Origin: Clostridiales bacterium | GTDB taxonomy: Bacteria; Bacillota; Clostridia; Christensenellales; DUVY01 | NCBI GenBank assembly: GCA_031290295.1 | Contig: JAITNT010000082.1 | Span: 1-5,998 of the forward strand | Length of the DNA: 5,998 nt | Direction of reading: 5' to 3' | Shown here: positions 1 to 5,589 of the stretch, one piece after another | How the letters are laid out: each line of letters starts with the position of its first letter | Numbering within the stretch: the stretch's first letter is position 1 | Notes under the pieces: model-generated | What the model saw: only the letters and a program-made list of their open reading frames with translations | Databases searched by the model: none | What the model was told of the DNA's origin: nothing | Program-made: the position numbers and the translations under genes

Positions 1-651
1 TAACGCGGTGTCAAAGTAAAAATTTCCTATCTGAATTTTTGTAAGCCACACCGCCTCGTCTATTCGCTTGAACGCCGGAATGCCGTTGCTCGCGCGCTTA
101 AAAAAATCGGTTTTTTCAAAATATTGTACGATATAAACGGCAATGTAGTTGAGCATAAGCGTCAAAAGCGTTTCGTTGGTGTTGAATTTAGCTTTGAACA
201 CCGCCACAAGCATACCGTACAGCCCGCCGCCCGCCGCCCCGGCCGCCCCGACTATTATTACTCCCCACGGCCGCGGCAGGCTGTCGTTAAGAAGCAACGC
301 GACGGTCGTTGCCGTAAGCGCGCCCATTACAAACTGCCCCTCGGCGCCGATGTTCCACAGCTTCATCTTAAAAGCCGCCGACAAGCCGAGCGCGGTTATT
401 AAAAGAGGTACGAAAATCGCGACGAGCGCACGCAGGTAATATGCGTTAGAGAAATTGCCGACTATAATCTTTGCGTAGAACGTGAAAGGATTGTAGCCTA
501 ACGCCGCGATAAAGATTCCGCCGATTATAAGAGCGGTCGCTACCGCGCCGACGTTCAACAGTACGCTGTGATACCATTTGTGTCCGTCGCGCTTGGATAT
601 TTTGACGAGAGGCTCCTTGACTCTTTTTTCGCTTACGCTTACTTCGCTCAT
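1..651 (-). CDS. ABC transporter permease, purine/nucleoside uptake (NupP/YufP-like), partial
   Basis: Membrane subunit of a BMP-type nucleoside importer, BPD_transp_2 family. The gene is cut by the left window edge: 217 codons are open from the ATG at 651 with no stop. The first 30 or so residues are polar and cytoplasmic. Hydrophobic segments follow at roughly residues 31-52, 72-93, 104-122, 129-152 and 161-177. The motif KLWNIGAEGQ (residues 97-106) matches the conserved F/W-N-I-G-A-E-G-Q signature of this permease family. The start is chosen because it forms an ATGA overlap with the ATPase stop (648-651) and has an AAGGAGGG ribosome binding site about 9 nt upstream, inside the ATPase gene. 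The overlap implies translational coupling with the ATPase. A second permease (NupQ-like) is normally next and is expected just beyond the left edge. The family assignment is confident; the exact substrate is inferred from the neighbours. Confidence 0.92.
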   Translation of the reverse strand, partial: MSEVSVSEKRVKEPLVKISKRDGHKWYHSVLLNVGAVATALIIGGIFIAALGYNPFTFYAKIIVGNFSNAYYLRALVAIFVPLLITALGLSAAFKMKLWNIGAEGQFVMGALTATTVALLLNDSLPRPWGVIIVGAAGAAGGGLYGMLVAVFKAKFNTNETLLTLMLNYIAVYIVQYFEKTDFFKRASNGIPAFKRIDEAVWLTKIQIGNFYFDTAL

Positions 652-2507
652 GCGCCCGTCCCTCCTTGCGTATTACCGTCCTTAGCGACGCCGTAATGCT
701 TGTGCTTCTTGATTTCGTTCTTATCCAAACCGCCCGTCATCATAAGCCCGATTTCCTCCTTGGTGGTCTTTCGGGCGTGTACTACGCCCATTACCCTGCC
801 GCGGCAAAGCACAAGTATTTTGTCGCAAAGCTCCAGCATCACGTCTAAATCCTCGCCGATGAACAATATCCCGACGCCGTTCTTCTTCTGCTCGTTTAGA
901 ATGTTATAGATAGCGTACGAGGAATTTATGTCCAGCCCCCGCACGGGATATGCCGTCACTATTACGTTGGGACCAGCTTTGATTTCTCTGCCGACAAGCA
1001 CCTTTTGAACGTTTCCGCCCGACAAGCGGCGGACGGGCGTTTCGGCGGACGGGGTTATTACGCCCAAATCCCTGATAACCCGCTCGGCGTCGGCACGCGC
1101 GGACTTGCGGTTCACGAAAGGATTAAACCGGAAGCCGTCCGCGTAGGTTTTGAGAATCATGTTGTCGGTTATCGAAAGCGAGGGCGCAAGCCCCATGCCC
1201 AGCCTGTCTTCGGGAATGAAGCTCATGCTTATGCCCTTGGCGATAATTTGCTTTGGAGAAACGCCCACTATGCTCACGCCCTTGTGGGTGATACTGCCGC
1301 CGACAACCGGCCGCAGACCCGCGATCGCCTCGCACAGCTCGCGCTGCCCGCAGCCGGATATCCCGGCTACGCCTAACAGCTCGCCGCCGCGTATATAGAA
1401 GCTCACGGAGTCGATAGCCGTCGCGCCCTCATCGCTCTTAACGATAAGATCGCGTATTTCAAGAAGCGGACGGTCAAGGTTCGTTTCGGTGCGTTCGATT
1501 TTTAAGTCCACTTTTTTACCGACCATAAGCTCGGTAAGCTCGATAGGCGAGGTTTCGCCCGTCGTTACGGTATCTATGTAACGACCCTTGCGCATTACCG
1601 CCACGCGGTCGCTGATAGCCATAACCTCGTTGAGCTTGTGGGTGATTATTATAATCGAGTGTCCGCCCGCTTTCATTTTGCGCAGAACACCGAACAGCTT
1701 GTCCGTTTCCTGCACGGTAAGAACGGCGGTCGGCTCGTCTAAAATGATTATGTCCGCGCCGTAATACAGCACCTTGATTATTTCGGCGGTCTGCTTTTCG
1801 CTGACGGACATATTATATACTTTTTTCTTAGGGTCGATTTCAAAGCCGAATTTACGGCTGATTTCTTGAATTTTGTCAAAACGCCTGCCGGAAAGCATTT
1901 CATTTTTGATATGATAACCCGCCGCGCAAAGGATTAAGGCGGCGGCCTTGCCTAAGCGTTTCAACGCGTTAAGAGCATAGCGCGCACCCGCGCGAAGCGC
2001 TAAGCCTGCGCGTTTCAGAAACCGCTTAAAGCCGCTTTCGCCGATACCGGTTAATTTTTGTTTGAGGCTGTACGACGGGATTCCGGGAATTAGGCGCAGC
2101 TTATCCTTTAGACGGTAAGCGGGCGTTTCCGCGCCGAGCCATATATTATCGGCGACGGACAGCACGTCTACAAGCTTGAAGTGCTGATGCACCATGCCTA
2201 CGCCGAGTCTCTTGCCGTCCTCGGGCGATCTTATGCTTACTTCTTTACCGTCTATAAAAATAGAACCGCTGTCCGGCATATATATGCCGGACAGCATGTT
2301 CATACGCGTCGTTTTCCCGCTGCCGTTTTCGCCCAGCAACGCGAGAATTTCGCCCTGCCTGACGTTAAGGCTTACGTCCTCGTTAGCGACGACCGTCCCG
2401 AAGGTTTTGGTGATGCTCCTAAACTCCGCCGCATAATTCGCGGACGGAATTACGGGATTTCCCGCCGCCTCGGCGGAGTTATTAGGCTTACTTTCGGGTC
2501 GGCTCAT
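648..2507 (-). CDS. Double-NBD ABC transporter ATPase of a purine/nucleoside importer (NupO/YufO-like) with large insertion
   Basis: ATP-hydrolysing subunit with two fused nucleotide-binding domains, as in the YufO/RbsA/MglA group. NBD1 has Walker A GENGSGKT (59-66), Q-loop VHQHF (Q108), a degenerate signature SVSEKQ (234-239), Walker B IIILDEP (253-259) and H-loop H290. NBD2 has a Walker A-like GISGCGQ without the lysine (382-388), PEDR (432-435), signature LSGGN (495-499) and TAYPVRGLD (518-526) in place of a true Walker B. One competent ATP site is therefore expected, from NBD1 Walker A plus NBD2 LSGGN; the degenerate NBD2 Walker A and Walker B are usual for the family. At 619 residues it is about 110 longer than the usual 510. 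Most of the excess is residues ~130-208, between the Q-loop and the signature, which carry 18 Lys/Arg and only 3 acidic residues. The start lies 13 nt after the lipoprotein stop and has only a poor ribosome binding site, so coupling is likely. Confidence 0.95.
   Translation of the reverse strand: MSRPESKPNNSAEAAGNPVIPSANYAAEFRSITKTFGTVVANEDVSLNVRQGEILALLGENGSGKTTRMNMLSGIYMPDSGSIFIDGKEVSIRSPEDGKRLGVGMVHQHFKLVDVLSVADNIWLGAETPAYRLKDKLRLIPGIPSYSLKQKLTGIGESGFKRFLKRAGLALRAGARYALNALKRLGKAAALILCAAGYHIKNEMLSGRRFDKIQEISRKFGFEIDPKKKVYNMSVSEKQTAEIIKVLYYGADIIILDEPTAVLTVQETDKLFGVLRKMKAGGHSIIIITHKLNEVMAISDRVAVMRKGRYIDTVTTGETSPIELTELMVGKKVDLKIERTETNLDRPLLEIRDLIVKSDEGATAIDSVSFYIRGGELLGVAGISGCGQRELCEAIAGLRPVVGGSITHKGVSIVGVSPKQIIAKGISMSFIPEDRLGMGLAPSLSITDNMILKTYADGFRFNPFVNRKSARADAERVIRDLGVITPSAETPVRRLSGGNVQKVLVGREIKAGPNVIVTAYPVRGLDINSSYAIYNILNEQKKNGVGILFIGEDLDVMLELCDKILVLCRGRVMGVVHARKTTKEEIGLMMTGGLDKNEIKKHKHYGVAKDGNTQGGTGA
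1884..2123 (-). other. Basic in-frame insertion in ATPase NBD1 helical subdomain
   Basis: This stretch encodes ATPase residues ~129-208. Family members recalled from memory have about 26 residues between the ENIILG-type motif after the Q-loop and the conserved IS-x-x-YG-type segment plus strand; here there are about 95. The extra sequence has amphipathic basic runs such as GFKRFLKRAG (159-168) and NALKRLGKAAALILCAAGY (180-198). The reading frame stays open and domain motifs resume on both sides, so it is an insertion and not a frameshift. Its exact edges are uncertain by about ten residues. Confidence 0.7.
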
Positions 2508-2520
2508 ATTACCGTACGGC

Positions 2521-3786
2521 TTATGCAGCCGCGCCGGTAACGTCTACAACACCCTTAATCCAGAAAGGCATGTTGAATTTGATTTCGTAGTCCGTTACTC
2601 TGCCGCCGGTCAGCGTGACGGCGGTACCGTCGCTTGTTTTCAAGGCCTCAGCTCTGTCGGCGATTTCCAACGTGAACTGATCGGCGAAGCCGTTAACCGC
2701 ATTGAATTTCAAAATTTTGTCGGAGAAAACGTCCCAATCGGCGGTACCCTTCAGCATTTCGGCTTTTACAAGCTCGAGCTTTGCCGCCGTAGCCGCGCTT
2801 ACGGATGTAGAAAGAGGAGCCAACCCGAATAAGCCTTCCTTGTAACCGGCATAGTAATTGCCCCACGCCTTCCACGGTCCCGCGCTTACATATTTTGCGC
2901 CGTCAAAGCATTCCATAGCTTTTGATACGGCTTCGGTATAATATACGCCCCAATTCCACGTTACCGACGTAAGCACGGATGCATCGCGTTCCGTGCCGCC
3001 TAACGCAAGCGCCATATCGGAATTGTAACCGATACTCTTTTTGCCCTTTTCTTGCGCCGCCTTAGAGGGGCCGTTTGTATCGCAATGCTGCGTGATAATC
3101 TCGCAATTATAGGGGTAACCGATTAAATTCTCGGCAAAGGTCTTTTCGTTGGTCAACTCGAACCATGCTCCGAGCGTTTTGACATAAACGGTAGCGCCGG
3201 GGTTAACCGCCTGTACGCCGAGCGTAAACGCGTTAACGCCGCTCGAGCATTCAGCGATATAATGACCGTGCGCGGCGACATAACCTATGTTCGCACCAAC
3301 GCTTGCTTCCGAACCGGCGACAATGCCCGCCAAATAGCGCGCCTGATAAATTCTGCCGAAGTAGTTATTCATATTGCCCGGCTCGTCCGCGCCGAAGGTG
3401 TCAAGCTCGCCCGTGCCGTGACTGAAGATAATCTCCGGATTCTCAAGCGCCGCTTCTTTTATTTCATCAAAATAGCCGAAGCTTGTCCCGATAATCATAT
3501 TACAGCCTTCCGCAATCAAATCGCCGATAGCCCTGTTAATGGCGGTAGGGTCGTCGTCCTTGACGTTATCCTTGATAACAAGCTGCGAATCCTTGAGTCC
3601 AAGACTGCTTTTCATCGCCAAAACGCCCTGATGATGCGCATAGGTATAGCCGGACGTGTCGTTTTGCCCGGTGATATACAAAACGCCGACCTTGAATTCC
3701 TTCGAGCCGCCGCCGCAGCCCGCGAAAGCCGCCGTCGTGCCGGCGGCAAGCATTACCGCGCACAGTACCATGAGTAGTTTCTTCAT
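2521..3786 (-). CDS. BMP-family lipoprotein, purine/nucleoside substrate-binding protein of ABC importer
   Basis: Extracytoplasmic binding protein (BMP/Med family, PF02608-type) that delivers ligand to the permease and ATPase encoded downstream. It has a lipoprotein signal: MKK, a hydrophobic core (4-22), and FAGC with the lipidated Cys24 (Phe at -3 is slightly atypical), followed by a GGGS linker. Family-like segments are GYTYAHHQG (46-54), NYFGRIYQARYLAGIVAG (141-158), IGYVAAHGHYIAE (167-179), VNAFTLG (184-190), IGYNSDMALA (252-261) and VTWNWGVYY (275-283). The G-Y/W-T-Y-x-H-x-x-G variant is, as I recall, typical of a BMP subgroup thought to bind purine bases such as adenine rather than nucleosides. 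Residues ~360-421 form a C-terminal extension I do not recognise. The start has AGGAG about 11 nt upstream. It lies 94 nt after xpt without a convincing terminator between, consistent with one purine-uptake and salvage operon. Confidence 0.93.
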   Translation of the reverse strand: MKKLLMVLCAVMLAAGTTAAFAGCGGGSKEFKVGVLYITGQNDTSGYTYAHHQGVLAMKSSLGLKDSQLVIKDNVKDDDPTAINRAIGDLIAEGCNMIIGTSFGYFDEIKEAALENPEIIFSHGTGELDTFGADEPGNMNNYFGRIYQARYLAGIVAGSEASVGANIGYVAAHGHYIAECSSGVNAFTLGVQAVNPGATVYVKTLGAWFELTNEKTFAENLIGYPYNCEIITQHCDTNGPSKAAQEKGKKSIGYNSDMALALGGTERDASVLTSVTWNWGVYYTEAVSKAMECFDGAKYVSAGPWKAWGNYYAGYKEGLFGLAPLSTSVSAATAAKLELVKAEMLKGTADWDVFSDKILKFNAVNGFADQFTLEIADRAEALKTSDGTAVTLTGGRVTDYEIKFNMPFWIKGVVDVTGAAA

Positions 3787-3819
3787 TCCTTTTTTCTCTC
3801 CTGTTTTTTTATTAAACGC

Positions 3820-3836
3820 GCCGAAAGCTTTTCGGC
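3820..3836. repeat. Hairpin in the xpt-lipoprotein gap
   Basis: A perfect 7-bp stem GCCGAAA/TTTCGGC around a 3-nt loop lies between xpt and the lipoprotein gene. On the minus (coding) strand it is followed by GCGTTTAAT rather than a U-run, so it is unlikely to be an efficient intrinsic terminator. It could trim or stabilise the operon mRNA, making lipoprotein levels differ from Xpt levels. An AAAGGAGG-like sequence lies immediately before it on the minus strand, with no start codon at a usable distance. Confidence 0.5.
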
Positions 3837-3855
3837 CTCCTTTGCGTTTATATCG

Positions 3856-3875
3856 AGGTTCCGCCGGAACGACCT
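3856..3875. repeat. Second hairpin just after xpt stop
   Basis: GTTCC-GCC-GGAAC (3858-3870) forms a 5-bp stem with a 3-nt loop. It is extended by AGG/CCT across a 2-nt bulge. It starts only a few nucleotides after the xpt stop codon on the minus strand and has no following U-run. It is a weak structure of uncertain role. Confidence 0.3.
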
Positions 3876-3880
3876 TGCCG

Positions 3881-4453
3881 TCACTCCGCGAAGGTCAGCG
3901 CGTTATCGGTCATGCCGTCTACGGTAACGAGGGATTCTATGCGGATACCCTTGCCGCGCAGACGCTTGCCGCCGTCCTGAAAGCCCTTTTCAATAGCGAT
4001 ACCGCAACCGACGAGCGTCGCGCCCGCCTGCCTTATAAGCTCGGAAAGTCCCTCGATTGCTACGCCGTTGGCAAGAAAATCGTCGATTATCAGCACGCGG
4101 TCGGTAGACAGCAGGAACTCCTTGGAAACAAAAATGTCATATACTCTGCCGTGCGTATATGACATAACGCTTGTCGTGTAAACGTCGTCCGAAATGTTCT
4201 TGGTGGGGGCTTTTTTGGCGAACAGCATGGGTAAACACATTTCACATGCGACCACGCCCGCAAGAATTATGCCGGAAGCCTCGATTGTAAGTACCTTGTT
4301 AACTCCGCAACCCGAATAACGGCGCGCAAACTCTCCGCCCATTTCCGTAATCAGCCGCATATCTATCTGATGGTTAAGAAAGCTGTCCACCTTCAAAATA
4401 TTGCCCGGGTAGACACGTCCGTACTTCAATATCTTTTCTTTAAGTACTTTCAC
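3881..4453 (-). CDS. xpt: Xanthine phosphoribosyltransferase
   Basis: Cytoplasmic purine-salvage enzyme: xanthine + PRPP gives XMP + PPi; family members also accept guanine to some degree. The 190-residue length equals that of the Bacillus enzyme (about 194). Recognisable segments are the N-terminal ILKVDSFLNHQID (19-31), TIEASGI (56-62, the substrate-loop region), the PRPP-binding motif VLIIDDFLANG (120-130), QAGATLVGCGIAIEKGFQ (142-159) and IESLVTV (172-178). The start is GTG at 4453, chosen because GGGAG lies 8 nt upstream and the N-terminus then aligns with known Xpt. It is the first gene of the operon, followed by the BMP lipoprotein and its ABC transporter, which fits uptake followed by salvage of purines. 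The promoter lies close upstream, leaving a leader of only about 20 nt, so the purine riboswitch that controls xpt in Bacillus is absent here. Confidence 0.96.
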   Translation of the reverse strand: MKVLKEKILKYGRVYPGNILKVDSFLNHQIDMRLITEMGGEFARRYSGCGVNKVLTIEASGIILAGVVACEMCLPMLFAKKAPTKNISDDVYTTSVMSYTHGRVYDIFVSKEFLLSTDRVLIIDDFLANGVAIEGLSELIRQAGATLVGCGIAIEKGFQDGGKRLRGKGIRIESLVTVDGMTDNALTFAE

Positions 4454-4479
4454 AAATTCTTCTCCCGATGTATGGGATA

Positions 4480-4508
4480 ATTTTATATATTTATTGCAAA
4501 AAAGTCAA
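4480..4508 (-). promoter_or_regulatory. Sigma-A-type promoter for the xpt operon
   Basis: On the minus strand TTGACT (4503-4508) is followed by a 17-nt spacer and TAAAAT (4480-4485). Transcription would begin near 4473, giving a leader of about 20 nt before the GTG, including the GGGAG ribosome binding site. This is a strong consensus match at optimal spacing. Confidence 0.75.
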
Positions 4509-4512
4509 GTAA

Positions 4513-4527
4513 ATAAACGGTGTTTAT
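4513..4527. promoter_or_regulatory. 15-bp palindrome next to the xpt -35 box (possible operator)
   Basis: ATAAAC-GGT-GTTTAT is a perfect inverted repeat with 6-nt arms, ending 5 nt upstream of the xpt -35 box. The location suits an activator or repressor site controlling the purine operon. It does not resemble the Bacillus PurR box (CCGAAC core), so the cognate protein is unknown. Confidence 0.4.
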
Positions 4528-4589
4528 ACCGCGGGGGAAAAGAGGTGCAAAGTGTAAATTAAATTGTCGCACATTTTAGAATAATCTTT

Positions 4590-4595
4590 TATAAT
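4590..4595 (+). promoter_or_regulatory. Possible -10 box for the small plus-strand ORF
   Basis: A perfect TATAAT lies 8 nt before the ATG at 4604, so the predicted start point falls at about 4602-4604. No good -35 is present, which keeps confidence low. A/T-rich spacer produces such hexamers by chance. Confidence 0.3.
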
Positions 4596-4603
4596 TGTAT
4601 GTT

Positions 4604-4729
4604 ATGCCGATTTTAGAGATAACCTACGATATGTTTTTCTTTGACATGTCGCCTTACATCTTTATTGCCGGCGTGATATTATTTTGCATAAGCTACATAT
4701 TTCTGTGGAAAAACAATCCTAATCCTTGA
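4604..4729 (+). CDS. Possible 41-residue single-pass membrane protein
   Basis: Not recognised. An ATG-to-TGA frame encodes 41 residues. An N-terminal half, with Glu5, Asp9 and Asp14, precedes one strongly hydrophobic segment around YIFIAGVILFCISYIFLW (18-35), and it ends with a short polar tail KNNPNP. The shape fits a small membrane protein or a type I toxin-like peptide, but I see no homologue. There is no Shine-Dalgarno sequence. Instead a TATAAT (4590-4595) sits so close that transcription could start at or next to the ATG, which would give a leaderless mRNA; the matching -35 is weak (TTGTCG at 20-nt spacing or CGCACA at 16). Downstream hairpins and the shared terminator at 4789-4823 would end such a transcript. 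It is divergent from xpt and convergent with hicB. It could equally be a chance frame in AT-rich spacer. Confidence 0.35.
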   Translation: MPILEITYDMFFFDMSPYIFIAGVILFCISYIFLWKNNPNP

Positions 4730-4788
4730 CAAGGCCGAAAAGCTAACCTTGCGGTTAACCTCCCTGTCTCAAAAAATATTTTTTGCAT

Positions 4789-4823
4789 AAAAAAGCGCCG
4801 TGTAAAAAACATAGCGCTTTTGG
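4789..4823. terminator. Bidirectional hairpin terminator after hicB
   Basis: AAAAGCGC (4791-4798) pairs with GCGCTTTT (4814-4821). The stem extends inward through G-T and TGT/ACA with one C-A mismatch, leaving a small A-rich loop. On the minus strand it is followed by a run of six T and lies about 30 nt after the hicB stop, so it is a convincing intrinsic terminator for hicAB. On the plus strand it is followed by four T and could also end transcripts from the 4604-4729 ORF. Confidence 0.75.
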
Positions 4824-4855
4824 GTGCCGGTTTTAAGTTATCTATTTGCTACGGT

Positions 4856-5245
4856 TTAGACATTTAGCTGTTTTTTCAACGCCTCTTGCAGGAGTTGCGA
4901 AAAGTTTATACCGCTTTGCTCCGCTTTTTGATTTAACCATGTCGGTATAGTCAAGGATTTTCTGACCGAACATGCGCGATAAAACCTCCGATAATCAACG
5001 GTATCGGCTTGAATAAAATTGACGAATTGATTATCGTTAACAACAATGCTTTCAATCGCCGTGGGCTGCGGTATAGCGATTCCGTCGTCCTCGATACCGC
5101 ATAACGTCAACGATAACACGTCTTGTGCGTTTTCAAGCGCTTGCGATAAGTCGTGTCCGTCCGTAAAGCAATTTTCTATGTCGGGGAAATTAACGTATAT
5201 AACATTATCTTCCCGCGTAAAAATTGCCGGATATACATATTTCAT
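4856..5245 (-). CDS. hicB: HicB-family antitoxin
   Basis: Antitoxin of a type II HicAB toxin-antitoxin pair. It binds and blocks the HicA RNase and represses the operon. Residues 1-60 have the HicB partial RNase H-like fold: YPAIFTREDNVIYVNFPDIENCFTDGHDLSQALENAQ (5-41). Residues ~93-129 are a ribbon-helix-helix DNA-binding domain: strand RKSLTIP (95-101), helix WLNQKAEQSG (103-112) and helix NFSQLLQEALKKQL (114-127). The length of 129 is typical of the RHH-bearing HicB subtype. AGGAGG lies 5 nt before the ATG and overlaps the hicA stop codon, so expression is likely coupled to hicA. Order is toxin first, antitoxin second, as usual for this family. A strong terminator follows. The identification is confident from both domains and the neighbouring HicA. 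Confidence 0.93.
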   Translation of the reverse strand: MKYVYPAIFTREDNVIYVNFPDIENCFTDGHDLSQALENAQDVLSLTLCGIEDDGIAIPQPTAIESIVVNDNQFVNFIQADTVDYRRFYRACSVRKSLTIPTWLNQKAEQSGINFSQLLQEALKKQLNV

Positions 5246-5254
5246 AATAACCTC

Positions 5255-5440
5255 CTATTTTATGCCTGCCGCTTTTTGGATTGAATGAAATGTTCCCGAA
5301 TGAACGTCCTCCGCGTCGTGCCGTCCGACCGGAAAGCGTTTGCCTGTTATCGGGCTGTACCAACGCTCATGGCTAGTACCCTCCGATTCCTTATAGCAAC
5401 CTGCTGAGCGCAGTATCTTTTTAAGTTCGCTATATTTCAT
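5255..5440 (-). CDS. hicA: HicA-family mRNA interferase toxin
   Basis: Small toxin with a dsRBD-like fold that cleaves mRNA in a translation-independent way when free of HicB. Its 61 residues are full length for the family. Family marks are the N-terminal KYSELKKILRSAGCY (2-16), the G-T-S-H segment with the catalytic His24 followed by WYSP, GKRFPVGRH (33-41), and the C-terminal SGTFHSIQKAAGI (48-60). The catalytic histidine is intact, so the toxin looks functional. The ATG at 5440 has GGAG 8 nt upstream and lies just downstream of a near-consensus promoter. The stop TAG (5255-5257) is embedded in the hicB ribosome binding site, and the gap to hicB is 9 nt. The pair may stabilise this region or act in stress or phage defence; that role is an inference. 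Confidence 0.93.
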   Translation of the reverse strand: MKYSELKKILRSAGCYKESEGTSHERWYSPITGKRFPVGRHDAEDVHSGTFHSIQKAAGIK

Positions 5441-5464
5441 TTATTCTTCTCCGAATCTATATTT

Positions 5465-5493
5465 ATTATACGCATTCAATGCGCATAAGTCAA
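5465..5493 (-). promoter_or_regulatory. hicAB promoter
   Basis: On the minus strand TTGACT (5488-5493) is followed by a 17-nt spacer and a perfect TATAAT (5465-5470). Transcription would begin near 5458, and the leader carries GGAG before the hicA ATG. This is the best promoter match in the window. Confidence 0.85.
5471..5483. promoter_or_regulatory. Putative HicB operator inside the hicAB promoter spacer
   Basis: CGCATT-C-AATGCG is a perfect 13-bp inverted repeat lying entirely between the -10 and -35 boxes and abutting the -10. A dimeric ribbon-helix-helix repressor such as HicB bound here would block RNA polymerase, giving the autoregulation usual for hicAB operons. That HicB is the binder is an inference from position and domain. 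Confidence 0.65.
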
Positions 5494-5540
5494 CCATTTA
5501 ATAGCCTTCTCAAAGTTTTTTAACAAACCTTTCCGTATAA

Positions 5541-5566
5541 AAAGGACACTCTTCTGAATGTCCTTT
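5541..5566 (-). terminator. Intrinsic terminator after the 61-residue protein gene
   Basis: AAAGGACA (5541-5548) and TGTCCTTT (5559-5566) form an 8-bp stem with a 10-nt loop. On the minus strand the stem runs into TTTTTATA. It begins about 24 nt after the stop codon of the gene at 5590-5775 and separates that gene from the hicAB promoter. Confidence 0.7.
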
Positions 5567-5589
5567 CTTTGGATAAATTTTTCACTCTT

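Larger units (their letters stand above)
4454..4855. other. 402-nt intergenic region between xpt and hicB
   Basis: This is the only long stretch without a confident gene. It holds the xpt promoter and palindrome (4480-4527), a possible small membrane-protein ORF on the plus strand (4604-4729), the short inverted repeats CCTTG-A-CAAGG (4724-4734) and TAACC-TTGC-GGTTA (4744-4757), a 14-bp A/T palindrome AAAAAATATTTTTT (4771-4784), and a bidirectional terminator hairpin (4789-4823). I see no tRNA, riboswitch or insertion-sequence end. It marks the boundary between the purine operon and the accessory genes on the right. Confidence 0.7.

Noticed and set aside
124..439. Plus-strand frames of 92 and 96 codons near the left edge
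   Set aside because: They are antisense to the ABC permease, whose minus-strand frame is open throughout 1-651 and has the NIGAEGQ motif.
1036..1046. Possible self-target of spacer 5876-5905 (shared GCGTTTCGGC)
   Set aside because: Only about 10 bases match out of 30, which is not enough for targeting and is likely in a sequence of this composition.
1005..1376. Plus-strand open frame of 123 codons
   Set aside because: It is antisense to the ATPase gene, has no recognisable domain, and reflects the codon bias of the real gene on the other strand.
3262..4162. Plus-strand open frames of 171 and 168 codons
   Set aside because: They are antisense to the BMP lipoprotein and xpt, overlap each other, and encode no recognisable protein.
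4454..4500. Guanine riboswitch upstream of xpt
   Set aside because: The leader after the promoter is only about 20 nt, and no conserved purine-aptamer core is seen up to 4620.
4535..4566. Minus-strand AATTTACACT resembling part of the CRISPR repeat, as a tracrRNA anti-repeat
   Set aside because: Only about 7 contiguous bases match, the CTCAAAC end that must pair with the repeat start is missing, and it lies over 1 kb from the array in an A/T-rich spacer.
5502..5514. TAGCC plus TTCTCAAA, resembling a CRISPR repeat with its middle deleted
   Set aside because: It matches only the two ends and is out of the 66-nt register; the similarity is short enough to be chance.
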